Shown here piece after piece: positions 23,601 to 33,659 of a stretch of DNA of 64,000 nucleotides. Location of the stretch: contig NC_079474.1 of NCBI RefSeq assembly GCF_026230105.1, positions 2,924,187-2,988,186 of the forward strand, in the 5' to 3' direction. A model generated the notes under the pieces. The model searched no databases and was not told the origin of the DNA. It was given only the letters and a program-made list of their open reading frames with translations. Source of the stretch: Diorhabda sublineata (lineage: Eukaryota; Arthropoda; Insecta; Coleoptera; Chrysomelidae). Both the position numbers and the translations under genes were made by a program. How positions within the stretch are numbered: the first letter of the stretch is position 1; the number at the start of each line of letters is the position of its first letter.

Positions 23601-25365
23601 TTCAGATTATGTGGAGCCCGTCAGCGCGAGGATTAATTTAGTAAAAAATATCGAAATAACAAACAACTTCCAAACACAAAACAGAAAAATCAGTCGTTCA
23701 TTGTCAATTCATCGTCATCATCATCAACATCGTCGTCTTTTTCTGAAATAGATGATTGAAAAATGCATTGCTAAATCTAGTTGGTATAAATTTGTTGCCG
23801 AATTACCAAAACTAGCGCAATATATAGGCCACTGTCTTCGTAGATCCTCTAGCAGAATCAGAATTAAATATTACGGAGATAAACACCATGGTAGATGGTT
23901 AGTCTGATCATTCCGTTAAAGAAATGCCATTGCGGAAAAAGTTTTCCCAATATCTAGCAACTTCATCATCCACTAGCTGTTATGGTGCTGATTTTATCAA
24001 TTTTTTCAACTAAATTTAATGAAGTTAACGCCGCTACCTAATTTCTATAACCTATATCTACGATAAATGGTTTTTCTCGTAAAATAACCCATTGGAAATC
24101 GTTTGAAACAGGTAACTGCGCCCCTGTTTACGTTTACACTAAATTAACAAGGTCTTCTTGCACACATCAAATGGTTATCTTTAATTCTGTGAACACCAGA
24201 ACCGTGCGAGTGACTCGCCTCATCGTCAGAACCTGATTAGAAAGAACTAAGAACTTCGAATTTGCATTTACCAACCGCTTTGTTTTCACTTCGAATAGAA
24301 TCCTTTCAGCGACGTTTAATGAGATCAAGGTTTTTGAAATTTATAAACGTCATTAAGAAAGTACCGAGTTTCTTTATCGGATTTAGTTACAAAACAGATA
24401 AAATATTCGTGTCAGATGTTTAATACAAATGAAGATATTTACTATAGTTGACGATTTATATTTCTATGTGTATAGTCCTTTGTAGAATAGCCAATTCACG
24501 AGATGAAGCAGCCATAGCGCCATGGGGACCCACGAGTCTATGGACAGCCCAGGATAAGTTAATATCGGTTCTAGAAGGTATAAAAAGTTGTCCCACAGAA
24601 GGTTTCGGTTAGAAATGAAACTTTTGGCTCAACTAAATTGTCTAAAAACAGTCATATTATCGGAATTTTGAGGATCTGTGTCAAAATACTTTAATATAGT
24701 CTCTAAACTTACCAGATGTTTGATACTTTTGAAGAAGCTGGAGAAAGAAAATGCTTAGAAGAATCCAGGAGAATAATTAAGAGGAATAAACTACACAAGG
24801 ACCAAATATGCGACCAATTGTTGAGCGAGTTTAGCAGACGTAAATATGCTTATGATTTTGTAGGCAAATTTGATACAATATCTAAACCGGAAGTGAGAGC
24901 TAACGCCATAAAACTACAAGAATTATACCCACTTGGTCATGAGTCTAAGGCAACTTAACCTATTTATTATAAAAGAGATTCAAAGGAAGCATTTCCATAT
25001 ACAGAAATAGCATTACGCATTTTTCTGTGGATATTTGTGCATCACTAAAAATGTAATTATTTGATAAATGGTGTTAGTTTTTGTATGGTCTTGTTTCATT
25101 ATTAAACGATGTTTTCCCCTTGATTTATAGGGCGGCAAAACTGAGATAAAGTAGTTTACACATTATATTTCTGAACGCAACCATAATATCTGACATTTGA
25201 CAACTAATACTGTCAATCGATACCTCAGACAAAGAGGGCATCCTTCTACCTTTGTGAGTGACGTTGATCTTTTGTAATAATGACATTTCAAGCTTGTGCA
25301 TTTTTGTAATGTAATTCATTAGAATCGTCTGGATTGCCACCTCACAATTTGCAGTTTAAAGAACA
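23601..25365. other. stretch without a recognised gene
   Basis: A plus-strand open frame at 24716-24958 (80 codons, ending RANAIKLQELYPLG) is rich in charged residues and looks more protein-like than most here. I do not recognise it, and there is no neighbouring support. Otherwise AT-rich with a run of ATCATCATCATC-like bases near 23715. Confidence 0.4.
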
Positions 25366-25615
25366 AGACTGGCTGTAAAAAAGGTGATGATTAACGTCGT
25401 TGAAGCAAAAATCATAAAGGGAAAATACAAAGGAGAGAATGTCCTTAATACCGATGATTCCAACTGATTTACCATTCGATTTTAAACGTTTACAATTTCC
25501 GGTACGACTGGCCTTTGCGTTGACCAGAAATAAATCGCAAGTCCGGTCGTTGGAACTTTACGGAATCAACTTGTAGTCTCCCTATTTCGCGCATGGACAA
25601 AAAAACACAAAAAAT
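25366..25615 (+). pseudogene. Helitron PIF1-like helicase C-terminal relic
   Basis: The plus strand reads TRLAVKKVMINVVEAKIIKG and KYKGENVL, then after a one-base frame change IPMIPTDLPFDFKRLQFPVR, LAFALTRNKSQVRSLELYGI, stop, SPYFAHGQ. This follows the conserved end of eukaryotic Helitron RepHel helicases: N-G-T-R-L, G-E-x-V-x-I-P-R-I, F-P-x-x-x-x-F-A-M-T-I-N-K-S-Q-G-Q-S, and the F-x-H-G-Q-L-Y-V-A-x-S-R motif. Here T-R-N-K-S-Q-V-R replaces T-I-N-K-S-Q-G-Q and a stop precedes SPYF. The Rep nuclease domain is not visible. The element class is secure; activity is not possible from this copy. Confidence 0.9.
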
Positions 25616-25702
25616 AGTTTATCAGAAAGCTTTATATTAATCAACATACTGTATCATAACTGTTTGTATCTGTCAATACCAAATTGAAACATAATATTGA
25701 AA

Positions 25703-26698
25703 CACTGCTAAATCTGAGCACACAATGAAGTTGACAGTTCTAAGTTCCATGTCACGTTAAGAAACATCAAACGTCAAAATTAAAACACTGCTAAATCTAA
25801 ACACACAATGAAGTTGACAGTTCTAAGTTCCATGTCACGTTAAGAAACATCAAACGTCAAAATTAAAACACTGCTAAATCTAAACACACAATGAAGTTGA
25901 CAGTTCTAAGTTCCATGTCACGTTAAGAAACATCAAACGTCAAAATTAAAACACTGCTAAATCTAAACACACAATGAAGTTGACAGTTCTAAGTTCCATG
26001 TCACGTTAAGAAACATCAAACGTCAAAATTAAAACACTGCTAAATCTAAACACACAATGAAGTTGACAGTTCTAAGTTCCATGTCACGTTAAGAAACATC
26101 AAACGTCAAAATTAAAACACTGCTAAATCTAAACACACAATGAAGTTGATAGTTCTAAGTTCCATGTCACGTTAAGAAACATCAAACGTCAAAATTAAAA
26201 CACTGCTAAATCTAAACACACAATGAAGTTGACAGTTCTAAGTTCCATGTCACGTTAAGAAACATCAAACGTCAAAATTAAAACACTGCTAAATCTAAAC
26301 ACACAATGAAGTTGACAGTTCTAAGTTCCATGTCACGTTAAGAAACATCAAACGTCAAAATTAAAACACTGCTAAATCTAAACACACAATGAAGTTGACA
26401 GTTCTAAGTTCCATGTCACGTTAAGAAACATCAAACGTCAAAATTAAAACACTGCTAAATCTAAACACACAATGAAGTTGACAGTTCTAAGTTCCATGTC
26501 ACGTTAAGAAACATCAAACGTCAAAATTAAAACACTGCTAAATCTAAACACACAATGAAGTTGACAGTTCTAAGTTCCATGTCACGTTAAGAAACATCAA
26601 ACGTCAAAATTAAAACACTGCTAAATCTAAACACACAATGAAGTTGACAGTTCTAAGTTCCATGTCACGTTAAGAAACATCAAACGTCAAATAAATTA
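25703..26698. repeat. 83-bp satellite, 12 near-identical copies
   Basis: CACTGCTAAATCT recurs at 25703, 25786, 25869 and so on every 83 bp through 26616. The first copy has ATCTGAGC where the rest have ATCTAAAC, and one copy has TTGATAGTT for TTGACAGTT near 26147; otherwise the copies look identical. High homogeneity implies recent expansion. The array starts about 90 bp after the Helitron helicase relic, so it may be part of that element's 3' region (inference). Confidence 0.95.
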
Positions 26699-27312
26699 AT
26701 GTCGCTGACAGCCCACTGGTAATGTTACATAATGGCGTAAGAAAATTTACTTTTCTAATATTTTTGATATATACAGGATTAAATTATAAAAACCGATTTT
26801 TTTGTGTAATATAATATAGTTAAATCAAGTAAGCACCTGACAGCAGTACTTAATTGATTTATTATGCAACAGTCGTGAAGAAACAATATTTTTAAATGTG
26901 AAAAAGTTTTCTAACTTAACCTTTAAACCAAAAGCGCATTACAATGAACAATTCCCGAGCTGATTGACGTAGTAGGAGTAAAATTAGTCGCTTTTATACA
27001 CTCCTCAAACGAAAACCCTCGTATACTAAGTAGCTACATACCAATATCAATATAATTGAATTATTAGCGCGTTCCCCATTTATCATTATAGTTTGTAAAT
27101 AACGTGGAAGTCCGACCCTGTTTGTAAAGTTGAAATAAGTAGACGAAAGCCTAAGTATACGGATAATTAGCACACGCTGAGCTTATCTGTTTGGACCTGC
27201 TGCAACACTGGTAGGTTACTTTCTTTTTACGACCAATATACTGATTTGAAATCGACTAAACGATCGAGCCGAAATAACAGAATTCTTTAAAAGCAAATAT
27301 TTGCATTTCGGG
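26699..27312. other. AT-rich stretch, nothing recognised
   Basis: No gene motif seen. Confidence 0.45.
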
Positions 27313-27460
27313 ATTATGTTTAGAGTTAAGTGAGCAGGTATTTAGTTAAGTGTTTAGTTAATTTAAAGCCGGGTGCAGTACAGGTACTAAACACTAAACT
27401 GTCTGTTCACACGGCTTAAAATTAACTAAATACTTGCTCACTAAACTCGTGTAAACGGGC
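27313..27460. repeat. imperfect inverted-repeat (foldback/MITE-like) element
   Basis: GAGTTAAGTGAGCAGGTATT and the following bases to AAAGCCG (27324-27371) are matched, in reverse complement, by CGGCTTAAAATTAACTAAAT through GCTCACTAAACTC (27413-27448). The loop (GCCGGGTGCAG...CTGTTCACACGGC) is itself partly self-complementary. The right edge GTGTAAACGGGCC reads inward as GGCCCGTTTACAC, a plausible terminal repeat. Immediately to the right, LQTTDEDNNDEIDIDDDGDI could be read from 27475, an acidic tail reminiscent of DDE transposase C-termini, but this is weak. Confidence 0.65.
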
Positions 27461-27639
27461 CTTTAGTCTGCAAACTACTGACGAAGATAATAATGATGAA
27501 ATCGATATTGACGATGATGGGGATATTCATTAAGAAGGCCAAGAAAAAATAGAACTTAGTACATATACAGAGGTGTGATTAAAAGTGATTAAAAATAGTA
27601 TTAATCCCATAATAACAGGAACGGAGTTACCAAGAACGG

Positions 27640-28020
27640 CCCTTGTGAAACTCAGCTACGTGGAAAGCGCATTCCATTTAACAGACGTTGATTGCAGATG
27701 GAACAATCTTTGGAGACGTCTTTCCCTTTCTAGTCCAATGTTTTGATTGTTCTGGTTTTGAAACATTCGACGCTGGTTATTTTCTGGTTACCTCATTTGG
27801 TCGAATACTTCGCTGCTAGTCTTTGCAGGACGTTCAAGATCAGTTTCCCAATATTTTACTGTTGATATCGAAGGAGCTGTTTCACCAGGACTAGAATCTA
27901 GTACACTTTTTTTTTATTGGTTGTGCTAATGCCTTTCAACTAAAAGTAAACAACGTGGTCTCTTCAAACTTGAAACAACTACCGTCATCTCTAGATCAGA
28001 CCAGGTACTTCTGGAACCAT
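27640..28020 (-). pseudogene. mariner transposase N-terminal relic
   Basis: Minus strand: ETAPSISTVKYWETDLERPA (about 27820-27880) matches the mariner N-terminus (T-A-P-S-x-S-T-V-K-Y-W-V-A), followed by broken sequence similar to the copy at 63 kb around the GAx-GAAxGGTCTT...CCAxxGTTTTGATTGTTC words. Its 5' end (27985-28020) carries AACTACCGTCATCTCTAGAT, shared in reverse with 9.4 kb and directly with 39.0 kb. The catalytic core is mostly missing. Confidence 0.7.
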
Positions 28021-29284
28021 CTTCTTCTTGGTCTTTTTTTCTAACAAGTTTTTCTAATTTTACAGTCACGAATAAACTTTTATTAATAATAAATGACGGT
28101 GGAAACTTAATGGAACAGTTAAGTTTATTAATATAATTTTTTCCCGATAATTTTATTATAAAAATAATTCAAGTTGGTCGAGAACGTTTATAAGAATAAG
28201 TTATTAGTTTCATCTGGCGAATAACCAATTATAATTTAACCGTTTAACGTAAGTGAAATGGATACAACTTTTATGACGCCTACCTGAGTTGGAGGCAGCT
28301 CTGATGTTCAGAATAGATAAGTCGAAAGCGTATCCGGGCCCCATTTTTGATTATCTCCGAGTTATTCGTCGAACCGGTGATGGCTGGAGCTTGTGAGAAA
28401 TGTGATTTATGATGTTCATCAACTTCTCTCTCACGAAGATGTCCAGTAATTATTAAACAAGAAATTCTACTAAAAGAGTTAATAGATTTTTCATTTATTA
28501 GGACAATACCAGGGATTTGTTTCTTCGATTCGACAGAATACTTATAATTCAAAACAAATACTCTGGTCCCGAAGAGTTTGGTAATAAATAAACTTACTGA
28601 CTAATTGACCTCGGCATACCCTGTTTTTTATGCCAGCAATCACTCAGCAGAATATTTAGAAAAGGAGTAATAGGTCCTGGGGAATATTTAACAGAATTGA
28701 AATAATACAAATTATTTTCCGAAATATCGAGGCTGTAATATGGAATTATATACTTTATAGTGTTCGATAGGGGTAGTAGACATTGTCAATTCGTATAATA
28801 AATATTAAATAAATGATTTGGAATACATTGAATCTCTAACGTAGCTTATGATATTAATGTACGCCCGAAGGAATTTAGCATCAAGAACACCGCACTTACA
28901 TGCATATGTTGGTTTCTTTAACGAAAGACAAGTTGATACATTCGCGATGTCGAAACTCAGATACGCTAACAAATATCATGCAATCTCTTATATTCTCCTA
29001 CCAATAAGTCGTTTTGACTGAACACTGGAACAAGTAAAACACGACGACCATAATGAACATTACAATTTATTTCTTCTTTCTGCCACTAACTTACACCATT
29101 AGTTGAGTAGATTGAAAGATTGTGATTAAATGAGAAGTTTTATGAAACTATCTCGAAGTTGTGATTGAAGAAATTGAAGAAAAAAAAGTATACGAAAAAC
29201 AACGAACTATACGCAGATCTATTTTGGAAAATACCAAAAGAAAATCATGTTCAATTAATTCAAAAACTTCCTTTCTAATGTTGT
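28021..29284. other. stretch without a recognised gene
   Basis: The minus-strand frame 28280-28552 (90 codons) has no recognisable motif. Otherwise AT-rich. Confidence 0.4.
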
Positions 29285-30360
29285 TTCAAAATTTTGTATC
29301 CTTTCTGTGATATTTTTTGTTATATAAACACGTGACGAATTCATAGAAGAAGCAACCCAAACAAACATCATGGTAGAAGAGAAAGAAAGAGAAAATACAA
29401 ATGAGAAATAAATCATGAAGAAGTCGAAAAAGTCGATTACGAAAAATCAGAATCAACAAAACGAGTGAAGCAGATAAATTGTCCTCGATAACCTCACGAA
29501 TTCCATCTTTGAGGTCTTGAATCGATGCTGGACTGTTGGCGTAGACCTTATCTTTCACGGTGGCCAATTGTGATGACCTCTTCGAGAGATAACACGGTCC
29601 GGAAATTTTTCCCGTAAAAGATCGATGGTTTCGTTGCTTGTGTGGCACGTAGCGCCGTCTTGTTGAAAGTAAACGTTGTCCAAATCAATACCATCCAATT
29701 CCGGCCATAAAAAATCATTAATCATCTCTCGATATCGCAATCCATTCACCGTAACTGTTGCTCCAGCCTCATTGTCGAAGGTCCAATGACACCACCAGAC
29801 CATAAACCGCATCAAACAGTCACGCGTTGAGGGTGGAGAGGATTTTCAACAATAACTCTTGGGTTTTCCGAGCCCCAGATTCGACAAATTTGTTTATTGA
29901 CGTAACCACCAAGGTGGATAAAATTCCGGATCATTTTCGTGCATTTCAAGGACCCAATCAGCAAAGACACGACGTTGTTGATGATCGGCCGGCTTGAGTT
30001 CTTGTGTTAACTGAACTTTATAGGCTTTAAGACCCAAGCAAAATACGGTGCAATGACATTTGTGGCTAATTCCAAAGAACGACGAGGAATGGACAAACCT
30101 TCAACACTTTGGGCTACAGCAGCAATATTCCAGTTGTAGTTGAGCGACGTGCACGGGTTTTATTCTTCACATCACTAACTTGTCCCAACAGCTCAAATTT
30201 TTCCACCAATTTCTGTATTGCGTTCCGAGAAGGTGCTTCACGTCGACCCAAAAATGTTTTAGTTTTACGAACCGTCTTTACCAAACTTTCACCATTTTTA
30301 TAGTGAATTTTAATAATTTCAATGCGTTGTTGAAGCGCGTATCGTTCCATTTTCATTAAT
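29285..30360 (-). pseudogene. Tc3/IS630-type transposase, deleted and frameshifted
   Basis: Minus strand in order: initiating MKMERYALQQRIEIIKIHYK near 30300-30356 and NAIQKLVEKFELLGQVSDVK (helix-turn-helix), NWNIAAVAQSVEG, GYVNKQICRIWGSENPRVI, NPLHPQRVTV, then VTVNGLRYREMINDFLWPEL, YFQQDGATCHTS (second catalytic aspartate), ETIDLLREKFPDRVISRRG and NWPP. The family normally continues R-S-C-D-L-T-P-L-D-F-F-L-W-G. Here that block is missing and the sequence jumps to VKDKVYANSPASIQDLKDGI near 29520, so the third acidic residue is gone. The first catalytic region around F-S-D-E is also damaged. It is the longest single transposase relic in the window, but dead. The precise subfamily (often annotated Tc3-like in insects) is uncertain. 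Confidence 0.9.
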
Positions 30361-32178
30361 GGCGTAGTTTCTACTTGTCAAATGTCAAAAAATGACAGCT
30401 TCAAAAGTGACACTTACCGAAATAGCGGACTGTTCAAAATAACACCACTTATTGGAAAACCCATTAGATGTATATTAAATTTTATTACTATTAATTGTTT
30501 AGAACATAACATATACCATAATTATAAAAATAAAAACTTATTTAATACTTTAATTAATATATTCATAATGAATAGTTACTATATTTTTTCGTTGAGCAGT
30601 GTTAATGATAAGCTACACAAATTTAATTAAAAATATCAATTCTTCTTTTTTTTATGACATCGAGTATCCTCTCCAACGATAATAATCGATTAAATTCACT
30701 TCTTTCGATATAACATAAACTTAAACTCTATTTTGAGGTTATAACGTTTCTAAATTTTATGTTTTTTCATCCATTCCATCTTCCCTGGAACATAATAAAT
30801 CATAGAAATAACAAGCCAAATAAAAATCGATTATGTATATCGAATGATTCATAAATTTATTTTGAATGAATTTACTGCCATAGATAAATACTTGATTGAA
30901 GTAAGAAAAAGAAGAATGATCGTTTGACCTACCGGTAGCTAAAATTAACTGACATTTAATATAACCTGATTCTCAGAAATGATATCGAATCGAATAAACC
31001 TCAGATTTGTTGTCATGAAAATGTTATTCAATGTAACATTGAATATAAATAAAATTTTATTGTTTTATAAGAAAAATTGTATAGAAAACAATAACGAACG
31101 ATTTATTTCTTATATAATATACAGGGTGTGAGACAAAATACGCGTATTTATACTTTATTTATTTACGCTGCATCTATTGCTACGAGGGAGGTTTGATAGA
31201 AAACGGAAAATCTACTTTATTGAGGAAAAAACTTGTTTTTAACGTAGTTCTACATAATCTAATAAAGCTGCAGATTAAATGACGGCATTCATACCAAGCA
31301 TCAGGGTGAAGAAATGCTAGAAATGGTTGGTTCTAATCTACCTGATTATAAGTTGTTAATCCAATTACATTTTTTTATTAGTATACGTTAAAATCTTATT
31401 GAGACACTCAAAAACTGTTTGGCATGAATTGAAGTTTCTTTTGTATCAGTTATTGAAAAAAAAACATAATGGAAAAATGAGATATGAAAATGGCATAGCC
31501 TGAAAGCAAAGAATTATTGTTTTTCATATTGACGGGGACGTAAACATGATCCTATAATTTATATAACCTGCGAGAGTGCAACGCTTTGGAAAGGATCTTC
31601 ATTGTGGGGGCACTTTTATGATATGTGCAATATCGACAAGACCGCGACGCTGTTGCCAGCTGCACAACAATAACTGCATTTCAAAGAAATGTGTGAGTTA
31701 TATAGAAAGCAACAGGGACAAACTCAATTTTGGAAACTGTGAACTTAGTTAAAACATCAATAATGTTTTTCTTAACAAATTTGGATGAGGAAAAACCTTC
31801 TAAAATACCAAAATTTCTTGAACAAAAAGATACAATCCTTTAACATAGGTCTTGTATGTGTTGGGGATAAGAAAAAAACTAAACAAAGACTGATTGGTTG
31901 AAGTTTTGAACTATGATGTAGTTGTTGAAGAAAAAACTCACAAGAGTGCATGAGGGCTTCATAATTTTTGTTTCTTATTTGTTTCTGGTAGGTGATGAAC
32001 GAAATTGAGCCTTATAGATCAGATCAGAATTAGGAATGAAGAAGTAAACGTAAGTGTTAGTTGTAGAAACGAAAAGACAAAATATCTTCGACACATTGCT
32101 AAAACGTCCTCGTTTAAACTCTGCTACCCAAAATTTTACGAAGAAGCTGTTGGTAGAAACTAGTTCAGCTTTTATATT
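30361..32178. other. AT-rich stretch with a possible transposon terminus
   Basis: At 31121-31140 ATACAGGGTGTGAGACAAAA resembles the ACAGGGTGT ends common on insect DNA transposons. A similar ACAGGGTGAGCCATAA lies at 36968. I could not find the partner terminus or a coding motif. Confidence 0.35.
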
Positions 32179-32196
32179 GGTTAGGTTAGGTTAGGT
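32179..32196 (+). repeat. three TTAGG units (arthropod telomere-type motif)
   Basis: GGTTAGGTTAGGTTAGGTGG contains three consecutive TTAGG pentamers. This is the canonical insect telomere unit, but such short internal runs are common, and a shorter CCTAACCTAACC occurs at 44806. I do not claim a telomere. Confidence 0.6.
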
Positions 32197-33659
32197 GGCG
32201 TCTCCTAGCTCTCGGCTAGGCAAGGTACTTCTCGTACTGCAGAAATATTGGTAGGAACAGTGGAAAATAGACGTTTTCCCATGGAAAAAAGACTTTTCCG
32301 TGAAACTTTACGACACAATCGCCGTTCAAATCAATACATTTTTGCTTGCGGTTTATTCCATCCAAATCTATCCATAAAATCAGTTATGATACTGGTCGAA
32401 GGAATGTTTTTTACCAATAAAAAAAGAAACAGAGACGTCAGAATCGAATTGAAGCTCTCCAGATTCGGTACTGGAAGAAAGAAAGCCAAGCTACACGCCA
32501 GATTCGTCTGTCTAACAGCGTTGCCAGATTCTGCGGCTGATTTTGTAGATAGCCCTCGTATTTGGGTATGGCATGCGGTGTAATTTATCCGTTTGGGAAT
32601 AAATACACACAACGTTCCATAATTACATCTCGGTCTTGATTTATCGATATTATCGGCATTACTCCTGCCAAAAATTATTAAAGATGCGAAATGTTTTAAT
32701 CGAGAATTTAAAATAATAACTCGGTGGAGTTTGAGAAAACATTTCGATCGGACTCGTTCCCACCAACGAAGTTGATTCTTCATTAGCAATAACTCTCGTA
32801 GGGGCCGAAAAAACAACGTTTCGGAATCAAATTCAAAATATATCATTAAAAAAAAAACACGCGCCCCGTGACGTCATAAAGTACAATTAGCCGTGCGTTT
32901 GGGGCTAAGCATTGCGATATGATGATTCTTCGGGTTATTTCACGCTTGGCGAGTGTGAAGTGATCTGTTAAATGAACTGCTCCGTATTCTCACTCGACCA
33001 TATTTTTATCTAATTTTATGTGACCGCTTTTACACTTATAGTTCCCTATCTTAATTCGGAGATATAACCATAAAAATGATGGAATTCGGTGGTGATTATT
33101 TTCCTATAACGTTACAACATGCATTTTGAGTAAAATCGAGTTTAAGACGGGAAGAACGATGAATTAATGATGATTCGATAGGAAATTGGTTTTGAAAACA
33201 ATTCCAAAATGATGTTTGAACATTTTGTATTGAAATTTTTGGAATATTCCATGAATTTAACAATGTTTCACAGGTTTTTGTTAAGCAGATTCGTGTAGAA
33301 AACTAGACATTTTTTGTTCTAAGTTATTTCTTATATTTTACATTTTGAGTATGAAAAATCAATTTTCTTTCATTTTAAAAAGTCGTATTTATTTCAAATT
33401 TTGCATATTCAATAAAGATCTATCCCGATACAATCTTATATATTAAAAAAATTGATGATTTCCATTCCGAGTCCGTTCAGGCGTTCTACCCAACCGATTT
33501 GCTTAATTTTTTTTTTTTCAATGAAAGGTATTGATGCACAGGTCAGCCATCAACCATCGGATTTCATCTAATTTCCACCATTCTCAAGTTATACTCAAAT
33601 GCGATTTCCTCCTGTACATTACTTATGGGAGTTTTTTACATACACACGTTCTATTCTCA
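32197..33659. other. stretch without a recognised gene; contains a CRE-like palindrome
   Basis: Two overlapping open frames (32248-32583 plus; 32331-32846 minus) show no motif. At 32869-32876 TGACGTCA is a perfect cAMP-response-element palindrome within GCGCCCCGTGACGTCATAAA, a GC-rich island in AT-rich DNA. A promoter is possible, but no exon is recognisable beside it. Confidence 0.35.

Noticed and set aside
25703..26698. 83-bp repeats possibly a CRISPR array
   Set aside because: No unique spacers: the entire 83 bp is conserved in every copy.
29286..29648. 120-codon minus-strand frame as a membrane protein
   Set aside because: Its first part is the end of the Tc3-type transposase. The hydrophobic tail is read-through into AT-rich flank.
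32179..32196. TTAGG run as a telomere or interstitial telomeric site
   Set aside because: Only three pentamers. Such runs are frequent by chance and in insect interspersed repeats.
32331..32846. 171-codon minus-strand frame as a gene
   Set aside because: No domain, overlaps another frame on the opposite strand, and composition is ordinary. I could not support it without transcripts.
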